Assembly: GCA_051745535.1 (NCBI GenBank)
Contig: JBNJED010000072.1
Coordinates: forward strand, 1-7,955
DNA: 7,955 nucleotides
Reading direction: 5' to 3'
Source: Thiohalospira sp051745535
GTDB lineage: Bacteria; Pseudomonadota; Gammaproteobacteria; Thiohalospirales; Thiohalospiraceae
In this document: positions 1 through 6,008 of the stretch, in pieces
How the letters are laid out: each line of letters begins with the position of its first letter
How positions within the stretch are numbered: the stretch's first letter is position 1
Notes under the pieces: generated by a model
The model's database searches: none
Told to the model about the DNA's origin: nothing
The model's input: only the letters and a program-made list of their open reading frames with translations
Made by a program: the position numbers and the translations under genes

Positions 1-435
1 TTCACCCTGCGCTTCATCGAGACCATGCCGGTGGGCGACACCGGCCGCGAGGCCACCGACGACTACGTGGACCTGGCCGAGGTCCGGCGCAGCCTGGAGC
101 AGCGCTTCGACCTGCTCCCGGCGGCCATGCCCGGCGGCGGCCCCGCCCGCTACGTCCAGGTGGCGGGGACCGACGTGAAGATCGGCTTCATCACGCCGCT
201 CTCCCAGCACTTCTGCGATACCTGCAACCGGGTGCGGCTGGGCGTGGACGGCACCCTCTACCTCTGCCTGGGGGACGAGGCCACCTACGACCTGCGAACC
301 CCGGTGCGCGAGGGGGTCAGCGATGCCGAGCTGGAGGCCCACATCCACGCCGCCATCGCCCGCAAGCCCGAGCGCCACGAGTTCAACGACCGCCCGGAGA
401 AGGTGGTCCGCTTCATGTCCATGACCGGGGGGTGA
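1..435 (+). CDS. moaA: GTP 3',8-cyclase MoaA, C-terminal part (5' end outside window)
   Basis: MoaA is a radical-SAM enzyme that, with MoaC, converts GTP to cyclic pyranopterin monophosphate, the first step of molybdenum cofactor synthesis in the cytoplasm. The open frame runs in from base 1, so the start and the N-terminal radical-SAM cluster lie upstream; 144 residues are visible. They begin with LRFIETMPVGDTG, typical of the end of the radical-SAM barrel. The C-terminal 4Fe-4S cluster motif is intact as C-X2-C-X13-C (cysteines at visible residues 72, 75 and 89, within FCDTCNRVRLG and LYLCLG). The protein ends in MTGG, the conserved Gly-Gly tail that in known MoaA proteins is needed for catalysis. 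Its TGA lies 4 nt from the stop of the convergent lipoprotein gene. The other moa genes in the window lie about 5 kb away at 5255-6485. Confidence 0.96.
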   Translation, partial: FTLRFIETMPVGDTGREATDDYVDLAEVRRSLEQRFDLLPAAMPGGGPARYVQVAGTDVKIGFITPLSQHFCDTCNRVRLGVDGTLYLCLGDEATYDLRTPVREGVSDAELEAHIHAAIARKPERHEFNDRPEKVVRFMSMTGG

Positions 436-439
436 GCCC

Positions 440-1477
440 TCACTCCCCGCCGGTGACCAGCTCCAGGACCCGCGGCCGGACCTCGGCCTCCAGCCGCTCG
501 GCGAGCTTGTCCAGCAGGCGCTGACGGGCGGTGGCCTCGTCGGTGGCCGAGGCGCGCACCGACAGGCGCTGGCGTCCCCGGGTCTCGCCAGCGGCATCCT
601 CCAGGCTCAGGTCCAGGCGCCCCGCGTACCAGTGCCAGCCATCGCGGCGACCGCGGTCGGTGAGCGCCAGCTCCGCCCGCAGCGCATAGTCACCGTCGGT
701 CGCGGTGGTAAAGCCCGCGTTGCCCAGGGCGCCGCGCAGGGCCGCGTCCACCGCCTCCGCCTCGTCCCCGGCCGCCGTCGGCGTGATGGTGACGGCCGCC
801 AGGGCCTCCCGATGGCGCGCCGCCAGCTCCGCCGTGCTGAAGGGGGCCTCGATCCCGCGGCCGGTGGCGCCCACGACCTGCAGGTGGGCCTGCAGGCCCT
901 CCCGGGTCCGCCGGGCCTCCAGGGCGCGCCCCAGGGCCGCCACCCGCTCCAGGGGGTCCCGCGCCGCCTCGGCGCGCTCCACGTGGCGCTCCGTGGCCCG
1001 ATCGAGCTCCCCGATCTCCTGGCGCAGCCGCAGGGCGGCCCGGTTGCGGTCGAGTACGGCCAGGGCGTGGTAGGCCCCGCCCTCCGGGGCGCGCCAGGTC
1101 TCGGCGATGGTCACCCCGGTGAGGACCTCGTCACTGCGGGTCCGGATCCGGCTCTCCGCCTCCTGCTCCAGCTCCCCCGCCTCCAGGCGGGTCAGCTCGC
1201 GGCTCTCGGATTCCACGCGGACGCGGAAGGTGCGTGCCAGCTCGGCCCGGGCGCGGTCCCGGGCGGCGGCCAGCTCATCGGCACGGCCGGTCCCGGTGAG
1301 GTAGGCCCCCCGCGGGTAGTCGGCGGGCTCGCCGCCGTCGACCCAGCCGGGGCGCTCGTCGGGATCCGGGCCCGTGGCGCATGCCCCCAGGACCAGCAAC
1401 TGGACCAGCACCACCCCCAGCGGGAGTGAGCACCCCCTAACGTTTCGGCTTTTCGGCTTGTCCCTTCTCGCTCTCAT
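440..1477 (-). CDS. LPP20-like outer-membrane lipoprotein with extra C-terminal domain
   Basis: This is a predicted lipoprotein of 345 aa. A basic n-region (RARRDKPKSRNVR) and a hydrophobic stretch lead to the lipobox LGAC, with the lipidated cysteine at about residue 33. The +2 residue is Ala, so Lol sorting to the outer membrane is expected. Residues about 44-150 resemble the LPP20 family and match the small lipoprotein at 3425-4000 block by block: GWVDGG against EWVNQG, GTGRA against GVGQA, DRARAELAR against NRARAKLAR, and a YHALAVL strand against YALAEL. A charged helical linker (about 150-195) and a strand-rich C-terminal domain (about 225-340) follow. I chose ATG 1477 because GAGGAGG sits 6 nt upstream; longer in-frame starts reach deep into the preceding gene. 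The first 41 nt overlap that gene's end. Function is unknown. FlgP-like flagellar lipoproteins also carry LPP20-type domains, but no flagellar gene is nearby. Confidence 0.8.
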   Translation of the reverse strand: MRARRDKPKSRNVRGCSLPLGVVLVQLLVLGACATGPDPDERPGWVDGGEPADYPRGAYLTGTGRADELAAARDRARAELARTFRVRVESESRELTRLEAGELEQEAESRIRTRSDEVLTGVTIAETWRAPEGGAYHALAVLDRNRAALRLRQEIGELDRATERHVERAEAARDPLERVAALGRALEARRTREGLQAHLQVVGATGRGIEAPFSTAELAARHREALAAVTITPTAAGDEAEAVDAALRGALGNAGFTTATDGDYALRAELALTDRGRRDGWHWYAGRLDLSLEDAAGETRGRQRLSVRASATDEATARQRLLDKLAERLEAEVRPRVLELVTGGE

Positions 1478-2795
1478 TCGTGGCCTCCTCGCCATCGCGC
1501 TGCCCGCCCACGCTCCCGATGCCGGGGGCGACCCAGTGGTCGATGATGAAATGGTACTCCCCCGCCCGCAGCCGGACATCGCGCAGCGTCCGGCGGTCGG
1601 CCCCGCCGAAGGAGAGGGTCAGGTCGTAGGTGCCGGGCTCCGGCGCCAGCCGGGCCAGGCGGTAGCGCGCCGGCAGGGTCCGCCAGCTGCGCAGGTCGGC
1701 CCGCTCGCTGGCGAAGCCGGCGACGTTCAGCGCCAGCGCCGCCAGGGGGTGGGCATCGGCGGCCTCGTCCACGGCGGCGTTCTTGGCCACCGCCCGGGCC
1801 AGGGCGCGGGCGGTGATGGCCCCCATGCGCTCGTCCAGGACCGTCCGGGCGATGGCATCGATATCGGCGACCACCGCCGCCGGGGCGCGCTCGCCTTCGA
1901 TGGTCAGGGCGGCACCCCCCAGCCCCCACGGCCGGGAGCGGTAGGCGGGCACCGCGATTCGGTGGAGCTTGCCCTGGGCATCCTGGATATTGAGGGAGCG
2001 CTCCACCTTTACCGGCGCCAGCCCCTCGCCGGTAATGAACAGGACGTGGGCGCGCCGGCGGTGCTCCGCTGCCGGCTGCCAGGCCAGGTCGGGGAAGGCC
2101 CGGCGGTAGCCGGCGTGTTCGTCGGCCAGGCCCAGGGCGTCGGTGAGCCGCAGCAGGGCGGCCTTCAGGCTCGCCGGCGGCGGGACACCGATGCTCGACT
2201 CCTGGCGGCGGTAGGCGCGGTAGGCCTTGCGGTAGGCGATGAGGGCATCGGAGCGCTCCCCCAGGGCTTCGAAGAGGATCCCGGAGAGGTAGCGGGCGAA
2301 GGGGTCGGCGTCGTAGACCGAGCCCTCGCCCTCCGCCGCCAGCACCTGCAGGCGCAGGTCCACCTGGAGGGCCTCCACCCGGGCGGCGTCGCGCTGGCCC
2401 AGGTCGAGGTAGTTGAAGGCCTTCACCAGGTGGAGCAGCACCTGCTCGTGGGGGGCGCCAACGTAGCTGCTCACCCCCTCGGCCACGGTGAGGCTGCCGA
2501 AGGTCTCGCCGACGCTCGTCACCCCCAGCTCCGCCATGAGCCCCTTGGCCCGCTCCAGGTCGGCGTTGCTGCCGCGGTAGTCGCCGGTCATCCGCCGGAG
2601 CATGCCGCGCTCCAGGTGGAAGAGGATGGCGTCGGCCTCGCGCTGGGCCAGGGCCTCATCCACCTCGGCCAGGGCCGCCTCCGGCCCCGTCTGGAGCAGC
2701 GCCTCCTCCACCGGGCTGAAGCGATCCGAGTGCGTGGCGCAGCCGCCCGCGAGGAGCGCCGCCAGCAGCAGCCAGGGAAGCGCCGCGCGCGCCAT
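1437..2795 (-). CDS. COG3014-like lipoprotein with TPR-like helical repeats
   Basis: This is a 452-aa predicted lipoprotein. A signal peptide (MARAALPWLLLAALLAGGC) gives a lipidated cysteine at residue 19 followed by Ala, which predicts an outer-membrane, periplasm-facing location. Residues about 40-200 are helical and TPR-like, with ALAEVDEALAQREAD, LERGMLRRMTGDYRGSN, and a conserved-looking block YVGAPHEQVLLHLVKAFNYL followed by DAARVEA. The remainder (about 235-435) looks strand-rich and may be a separate domain. The last 19 residues form a Glu/Lys-rich tail whose codons overlap the next gene. The layout recalls the uncharacterised COG3014 family, which from memory is found next to LpoB-like and LPP20 genes in other gammaproteobacteria; I could not search to confirm. 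ATG 2795 is 2 nt from the LpoB stop and has no clear Shine-Dalgarno sequence, so translational coupling is likely. No enzymatic motif is visible; a scaffold role is a guess. Confidence 0.8.
   Translation of the reverse strand: MARAALPWLLLAALLAGGCATHSDRFSPVEEALLQTGPEAALAEVDEALAQREADAILFHLERGMLRRMTGDYRGSNADLERAKGLMAELGVTSVGETFGSLTVAEGVSSYVGAPHEQVLLHLVKAFNYLDLGQRDAARVEALQVDLRLQVLAAEGEGSVYDADPFARYLSGILFEALGERSDALIAYRKAYRAYRRQESSIGVPPPASLKAALLRLTDALGLADEHAGYRRAFPDLAWQPAAEHRRRAHVLFITGEGLAPVKVERSLNIQDAQGKLHRIAVPAYRSRPWGLGGAALTIEGERAPAAVVADIDAIARTVLDERMGAITARALARAVAKNAAVDEAADAHPLAALALNVAGFASERADLRSWRTLPARYRLARLAPEPGTYDLTLSFGGADRRTLRDVRLRAGEYHFIIDHWVAPGIGSVGGQRDGEEATNESEKGQAEKPKR
1484..1490 (-). promoter_or_regulatory. 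Strong ribosome binding site fixing the start of the last lipoprotein gene
   Basis: On the minus strand GAGGAGG lies 6 nt before ATG 1477, inside the coding sequence of the upstream COG3014-like gene. It selects the 345-aa start over in-frame ATGs at 1495 and 1579, and suggests independent or re-initiating translation within the operon. Confidence 0.75.
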
Positions 2796-2797
2796 GC

Positions 2798-3415
2798 TCA
2801 GGGCCGGAGCGAGGCGCCCTCGACGTACTTCTTGAGCTTCTTCTGGCCCATCCAGACCTTGCGGTTGTCGGCGAGGCTGATCATCTCCAGGTCCACCTGG
2901 TAGAAGCGCACCTGCTCCCGCCCCTCCTGGTCGATGATGGTGTTGATGGAGCCCAGGAGCATGTAGTCCGCCCCCAGCTCCTCGCCCATGGCCTTGCGGG
3001 TGTCGGGGCTGGCGTGGAGGTCCTGGTCGGCACGCTCCTCGCGGACTGCCTCGCGCTGTTCGGAGGAGGCGACGAACTCCACCCGGCCGCTGTTGATGAG
3101 CTCCCGCTGGAGGTCGTTGATGAAGGTCCGGGTATTGATGTGCTCGTGGCTGAGATTGCGGACCTCGCCGATGATGACGGTGGGCCGGTCGCCGGTCTCC
3201 TCGCGGTGATTCTCCAGCCAGGGGCGGGCCAGGGCGTCGGCGATCATCTCCTCGGCCACCAGCCGGGAGTCGGTATCATTCCAGCGACCGGAGAGGTCGC
3301 GGGTCTCGTCGGTGTCGATGCGCTCGACAGTCTTCCCGCAGCCACTGGCCGTGAGCAGGACCGTCAGGGCCAGGATCAGGGGCAGGGTCGCCCGGGTAGC
3401 GGTCACGGTAGTCAC
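2798..3415 (-). CDS. lpoB: Penicillin-binding protein activator LpoB
   Basis: LpoB is an outer-membrane lipoprotein that reaches through the peptidoglycan to stimulate the bifunctional synthase PBP1b in E. coli. This copy has 205 aa (E. coli about 213). A signal peptide ends in ASGC with the lipidated cysteine at residue 26 and Gly at +2, predicting outer-membrane sorting. Family features are clear: DLSGRWNDTDSRLVAEEMI (40-58), the block around FINDLQRELINSGRVEF (98-114), GADYMLLGSINTIID (148-162) and FYQVDLEMI with KVWMGQKKLKK (171-196). The spacer between cysteine and folded domain is short and lacks a Pro-rich stretch, so its reach across the periplasm is limited. The start is GTG 3415, with TAAGGAG 5 nt upstream that overlaps the stop codon of the preceding gene. 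Three other lipoproteins share the operon. The family is clear; that the partner is PBP1b in this organism is inferred, since none is in view. Confidence 0.9.
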   Translation of the reverse strand: MTTVTATRATLPLILALTVLLTASGCGKTVERIDTDETRDLSGRWNDTDSRLVAEEMIADALARPWLENHREETGDRPTVIIGEVRNLSHEHINTRTFINDLQRELINSGRVEFVASSEQREAVREERADQDLHASPDTRKAMGEELGADYMLLGSINTIIDQEGREQVRFYQVDLEMISLADNRKVWMGQKKLKKYVEGASLRP

Positions 3416-3420
3416 GGCTT

Positions 3421-3427
3421 CTCCTTA
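3421..3427 (-). promoter_or_regulatory. Ribosome binding site of lpoB, overlapping the upstream stop codon
   Basis: Minus-strand TAAGGAG contains both the TAA stop of the small LPP20-like gene and the AAGGAG Shine-Dalgarno of lpoB, 5 nt before its GTG start. This supports the uncommon GTG start and coupled translation of the two genes. Confidence 0.7.
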
Positions 3428-4000
3428 CTCCTCATCATCTTGGGCGGTACGGTCGAACAGATGGCCGCCCCGCTCCTGCAGGTGGTCGCGCAGACCGGGG
3501 TCCATGGCCTCCACGCCGGCCGTGGTATCGGCCACCTCCTGCAGGCGCAGCTCCGCCAGGGCGTAGACGGTATCGGTCTCGGGATTACGCCAGCGGCCGA
3601 TGATGCGGGCCCCGGCGAGGTTCAGCTCCGTCACGGCCTCGATCTGGCGGCTGACGCCGGCCTCGTCCACGGCGCGCTCCCCCTCCCCGGACCGGGCGCG
3701 GTAGTCGCTGGCGACCACCTCCATGTAGGTGGAGAGGGAGCGGGCGAGCTTGGCCCGGGCCCGGTTGTCGGCGGTCTCGATCTGCAGGGAGCGGTCCCCC
3801 ATGGCGGGGGCCTGCCCCACGCCGTGGAAGAGGCGACTGTCGCCGTCGCGGAGAAGGCCGGTGCCCTGGTTGACCCACTCCGGCGCCCCCTCGATACCCC
3901 GATCGCTCTCCACCGAGGGCAGGCTCCCGCAGGCGGTCACGGCCAGCGCCAGCAGGGCCACGAGGCCGACGCGCAGGGCGTACGATATGGCGTGGTGCAT
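3425..4000 (-). CDS. Small LPP20-like outer-membrane lipoprotein, first gene of the cluster
   Basis: This is a 191-aa predicted lipoprotein. The signal peptide runs MHHAISYALRVGLVALLALA then VTAC, a classical lipobox, with the lipidated cysteine at residue 24 and Gly at +2, so outer-membrane location is expected. Residues about 40-155 look like an LPP20 domain: APEWVNQGTG, LFHGVGQAPAMGD, TADNRARAKLARSLSTYMEV, and a strand pair GARIIGRWRNP / TVYALAELRL. The C-terminus is acidic (TAQDDEE). I chose ATG 4000 because it directly precedes the signal peptide and a purine-rich GGGAGGGAAGGGAAG tract lies upstream. The frame stays open to an ATG at 4063, but that extension would put 21 extra polar residues before the signal peptide. 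It is the promoter-proximal gene of the four-gene cluster and a likely paralogue of the last one. Function is unknown. Confidence 0.82.
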   Translation of the reverse strand: MHHAISYALRVGLVALLALAVTACGSLPSVESDRGIEGAPEWVNQGTGLLRDGDSRLFHGVGQAPAMGDRSLQIETADNRARAKLARSLSTYMEVVASDYRARSGEGERAVDEAGVSRQIEAVTELNLAGARIIGRWRNPETDTVYALAELRLQEVADTTAGVEAMDPGLRDHLQERGGHLFDRTAQDDEE

Positions 4001-4031
4001 GACTTCCCTTCCCTCCCGGCAATCGATCCTG

Positions 4032-4060
4032 ATGATTGGGTCTCGGCCGTCGGTTTGCAA
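4032..4060 (-). promoter_or_regulatory. Candidate promoter for the lipoprotein operon
   Basis: On the minus strand TTGCAA (4055-4060) is followed after 17 nt by AATCAT (4032-4037), a 4/6 match to each sigma70 hexamer, upstream of the first lipoprotein ATG. It is the best candidate I see in the divergent 4001-4166 region, but it is weak and unproven. Confidence 0.3.
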
Positions 4061-4086
4061 CAAGGGCTCCGCGTACCGAGGGGCCG

Positions 4087-4115
4087 TTGGGTGGCGCCGC
4101 CCCGACCGCTATAAT
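4087..4115 (+). promoter_or_regulatory. Sigma70-type promoter of ppa
   Basis: A perfect -10 hexamer TATAAT (4110-4115) lies 17 nt downstream of TTGGGT (4087-4092). Predicted initiation near 4122 gives a leader of about 45 nt before the ppa ATG. This is the clearest promoter in the window and fits a strongly expressed housekeeping gene. Confidence 0.75.
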
Positions 4116-4166
4116 GCCCCTTTCCAGCTTTGCCGCAACCGCCCAACCAGCAACGGGAGCCAACCC

Positions 4167-4691
4167 ATGAATCTGGACAATCTGCCCGCCGGCAAGTCGG
4201 TGCCGGACGACGTCAACGTGGTCATCGAGATCCCGGCCGACAGCGCGCCGGTGAAGTACGAGGTGGACAAGGACTTCGGCGGCCTCATGGTGGACCGGCT
4301 CATGCCCACCGCCATGTTCTACCCGGCCAACTACGGCTTCATCCCCCACACCCTGGCCGACGACGGCGACCCCGTGGACATGCTGGTGGTCACCCCCCAT
4401 CCGCTGGTTCACGGCTCGGTGATCCGTGCGCGGCCGGTGGGCGTGCTCAAGATGAGCGACGAGGAGGGCGAGGATGCCAAGCTCATCGGCGTGCCGGTGA
4501 GCAAGCTCTCCCCGCTCTACGACCACGTCCAGTCCCCCGAGGACCTGCCCCAGCTCCTGCGCGACCAGCTGGTCCACTTCTTCGAGCACTACAAGGATCT
4601 CGAGAAGGGCAAGTGGGTCCGCGTGGACGGCTGGGAGGGCCTGGACTCCGCCCGGGCCGAGATCGAGGCCTCGGTGAAGCGCGCCGGCTAG
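4167..4691 (+). CDS. ppa: Inorganic pyrophosphatase, family I
   Basis: This soluble cytoplasmic enzyme hydrolyses pyrophosphate to two phosphates with Mg2+, pulling biosynthetic polymerisation reactions forward. It has 174 aa, against about 175 for the E. coli enzyme. The family I signature DDGDPVDML is present, and every active-site position known from E. coli can be placed with an offset of one: E21, K30, E32, R44, Y52, Y56, D66, D68, D71, D98, D103, K105, Y142 and K143. The protein therefore looks complete and active. ATG 4167 is preceded by ACGGGAG at a normal distance. The gene has its own strong promoter and a strong 3' hairpin, so it probably forms a single-gene transcript, divergent from the lipoprotein cluster and convergent with the zinc-finger gene downstream. 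Confidence 0.97.
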   Translation: MNLDNLPAGKSVPDDVNVVIEIPADSAPVKYEVDKDFGGLMVDRLMPTAMFYPANYGFIPHTLADDGDPVDMLVVTPHPLVHGSVIRARPVGVLKMSDEEGEDAKLIGVPVSKLSPLYDHVQSPEDLPQLLRDQLVHFFEHYKDLEKGKWVRVDGWEGLDSARAEIEASVKRAG

Positions 4692-4715
4692 GGCCAACCC
4701 CCCTCCGGCACCCGG

Positions 4716-4745
4716 AAGGGCCCGTCACTGCGGTGGCGGGCCCTT
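4716..4745. terminator. Strong GC-rich hairpin between ppa and the convergent zinc-finger gene
   Basis: AAGGGCCCG and CGGGCCCTT pair perfectly, and the inner TCAC/GTGG extends the stem to 13 bp (one G-T pair) around a TGCG loop. The following sequence CGTCGTTC is only weakly T-rich. It lies 24 nt after the ppa stop and 35 nt from the stop of the convergent gene, so it may terminate or protect the 3' ends of both transcripts. The lack of a proper U-tract keeps confidence moderate. Confidence 0.7.
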
Positions 4746-4780
4746 CGTCGTTCAGGCTGCGGTCAGCGGGCAGCCGCGGC

Positions 4781-5182
4781 TCAGAGGTTGCCGGGTGCGC
4801 CGGCGCCCTCGTGGTTGCGCTCGTACTCCGCCTGGTGCTCCAGGCAGCGGATGGCAGTGGGCTGCGCCTTCAGGCGGGCCACCTCGATGGGCTCCTCGCA
4901 GACCTGGCAGTCGCCGTAGCGCCCCTCGCGGATCCGCTGCAGCGCCGCCTCGATCTCGCGCATCTCCTCCACCTGGCGGTCGACGATACCGTACTGGAGG
5001 TCGCTCAGCATGTCGGCCACCGACTCGTCCCCGGAGTCATGGACGTTACCGGCCAGGTCGCTGAAATGCTCGCTCTCCATGCGCTGGAGCTCGTCGCGGA
5101 TCTCGCCGCGCAGGTACTCGCGGCGATCGCGCAGCTGCTGCTCCAGCTCGCGGACCTGTTCGGTGGTGAGTTCTTCGGCCAT
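4781..5182 (-). CDS. TraR/DksA-family zinc-finger protein
   Basis: This is a 133-aa protein of the DksA/TraR superfamily, whose members bind in the secondary channel of RNA polymerase and adjust promoter response, often with ppGpp. It has a long N-terminal coiled coil (about 5-45), a turn with HDSGDESVADM (48-58), a second helix (about 60-87, ending in ALQRIREGRYGDC), and a zinc finger. The finger reads C92-X2-C95-X17-C113-X2-H116, so the fourth ligand is His rather than the Cys of classical DksA. The coiled-coil tip reads D49-X-X-D52-X-S54, close to the DxxDxA tip that DksA needs for activity. It is probably not the housekeeping DksA, which is longer (151 aa in E. coli). ATG 5182 has AGGAG 5 nt upstream. 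The gene follows moaE in the same direction after 72 nt, so it may be cotranscribed or have its own promoter. The regulatory target is unknown. Confidence 0.87.
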   Translation of the reverse strand: MAEELTTEQVRELEQQLRDRREYLRGEIRDELQRMESEHFSDLAGNVHDSGDESVADMLSDLQYGIVDRQVEEMREIEAALQRIREGRYGDCQVCEEPIEVARLKAQPTAIRCLEHQAEYERNHEGAGAPGNL

Positions 5183-5254
5183 GGGTACTCCTGACTGCGA
5201 TAGCGGTATTTCCGGCCACGTTGGGCCCGGCTGCGATTCGATTCAAGGGGCCGT

Positions 5255-5704
5255 TCAGGGGGAGGCGTAGCCATCGGTGTTGCGCTCGACCCACTGCTCG
5301 CCGTCGGGACCCAGCTCCTTCTTCCAGAAGGGTGCGCGCGCCTTGAGGCCCTCGGTGATGTAGCGGCACGCCTCCAGCGCATCCCCCCGGTGCTCCGCCC
5401 AGGTGGCCACCAGGACGATGGGCTCCCCCGGCTCCAGCACACCGCTACGGTGGAGGACCAGGGAATCCTGGATGGCCCAGTGCCCGGCGGCCTCGTCCCC
5501 GATGGCGCGGATCTGGCCCTCGGTCATGCCGGGGTAGTGCTCCAGGCTCATCCGGGTGACCGCGCGCCCCTCGTTGGCACCGCGCATGGTGCCGACGAAG
5601 ACCGCCGTGCCGCCGTAGCGGCCGGCCAGGTCGGTCCGCCGGGCCTGGCGGGAGGAGAGTTCGCACCAGGGGTCGAAGGGGGCGTCGAGGATCACGACCT
5701 CCAT
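5255..5704 (-). CDS. moaE: Molybdopterin synthase catalytic subunit MoaE
   Basis: MoaE is the large subunit of molybdopterin synthase. With thiocarboxylated MoaD it inserts two sulfurs into cyclic pyranopterin monophosphate to give molybdopterin. It has 149 aa (E. coli 150). Conserved residues are all visible: R41 in FVGTMRG, H105-R106 in WAEHRG, and K121 and K128 in LKARAPFWKKE, which correspond to R39, H103, R104, K119 and K126 of E. coli. The motif after FWKKE (GPDGEQWVERN) is also typical, so the enzyme should be active. ATG 5704 is 4 nt past the moaD stop with no separate strong Shine-Dalgarno, which suggests coupled translation giving balanced amounts of the two subunits. Confidence 0.96.
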   Translation of the reverse strand: MEVVILDAPFDPWCELSSRQARRTDLAGRYGGTAVFVGTMRGANEGRAVTRMSLEHYPGMTEGQIRAIGDEAAGHWAIQDSLVLHRSGVLEPGEPIVLVATWAEHRGDALEACRYITEGLKARAPFWKKELGPDGEQWVERNTDGYASP

Positions 5705-5708
5705 GGCG

Positions 5709-5936
5709 TCAGCCCCCCGTCACCGGCGGGAAGAAGGCGACCTCGTCGCCGTCGGCCACCGGGCTGTCCCAGTCGGCGTAGGCCATGTTCACCGCCGCCA
5801 GGGCATTGGCCGGCGGCTCCGCCCCGTCGGTGGCGGCGGCCCAGACGGCGGCCACGTCGGCGGCGCCGGCGACGCTGGTCTGCTCCCGTCCCTGCTGCTC
5901 CCGGAGGCTGGCGAAGAAGCGCACCTGGATACTCAT
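5709..5936 (-). CDS. moaD: Molybdopterin synthase sulfur-carrier subunit MoaD
   Basis: MoaD is a ubiquitin-fold sulfur carrier. Its C-terminal Gly-Gly is adenylated by MoeB and converted to a thiocarboxylate, which MoaE uses to make molybdopterin. This copy has 75 aa (the family is usually about 80). It starts with the strand IQVRFFASLREQQG and ends with DGDEVAFFPPVTGG, the diagnostic tail. The frame stays open far upstream, but ATG 5936 immediately precedes the first beta strand and has AGGTG about 6 nt upstream, so I take it as the start. It is divergent from moaC. The Shine-Dalgarno overlaps one half of a CTGCCGG/CCGGCAG dyad, which could affect translation if the transcript begins far enough upstream. 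Confidence 0.95.
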   Translation of the reverse strand: MSIQVRFFASLREQQGREQTSVAGAADVAAVWAAATDGAEPPANALAAVNMAYADWDSPVADGDEVAFFPPVTGG

Positions 5937-5944
5937 GATCACAC

Positions 5945-5972
5945 CTGCCGGTTTGACCCTTCCTCCCGGCAG
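5945..5972. promoter_or_regulatory. Operator-like dyad in the moaD/moaC divergent promoter region
   Basis: CTGCCGG (5945-5951) and CCGGCAG (5966-5972) form an exact 7-bp inverted repeat with half-site centres 21 bp apart, about two helical turns. It covers the -35 and spacer of the moaC promoter, and its left half overlaps the moaD ribosome binding site. It may be a protein operator or an RNA hairpin in a moaDE leader. No known regulator motif is recognised, and in such GC-rich DNA chance is a real alternative. Confidence 0.35.
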
Positions 5973-5980
5973 CCTATCAT
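5953..5980 (+). promoter_or_regulatory. Sigma70-type promoter of moaC
   Basis: TTGACC (5953-5958) and TATCAT (5975-5980) are each 5/6 matches to the sigma70 hexamers, with a 16-nt spacer. Predicted initiation near 5987 gives a short leader of about 22 nt before ATG 6009, so no large riboswitch precedes moaC. Confidence 0.7.
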
Positions 5981-6008
5981 GGCCCCGCAGCCATCGGGAG
6001 CCCGTACC

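Noticed and set aside
1374..2903. 509-aa open frame on the plus strand opposite the COG3014-like gene
   Set aside because: It is antisense to a clear lipoprotein gene; long shadow frames are expected in such GC-rich coding DNA, and its Gly/Gln/Ala/Arg-rich product has no domain pattern.
3014..4114. 366-aa plus-strand open frame opposite lpoB and the first lipoprotein
   Set aside because: It is a shadow of two well-supported genes, low in complexity, without a ribosome binding site, and it runs through the ppa promoter.
3585..4697. 370-aa minus-strand open frame covering ppa in antisense
   Set aside because: ppa has every active-site residue and its own promoter; the antisense product is His/Val/Gly-rich with an Arg/Pro/Gly-rich end, typical of a reverse-frame artefact.
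4130..5194. 354-aa plus-strand open frame across ppa and the zinc-finger gene
   Set aside because: It reads ppa out of frame and the zinc-finger gene in antisense, straight through the hairpin between them.
5183..5254. Terminator or separate promoter between moaE and the zinc-finger gene
   Set aside because: Only a 5-bp GGCCC/GGGCC pairing and a repeated CTGCGAT are visible; no convincing -10/-35 pair or U-tract hairpin was found.
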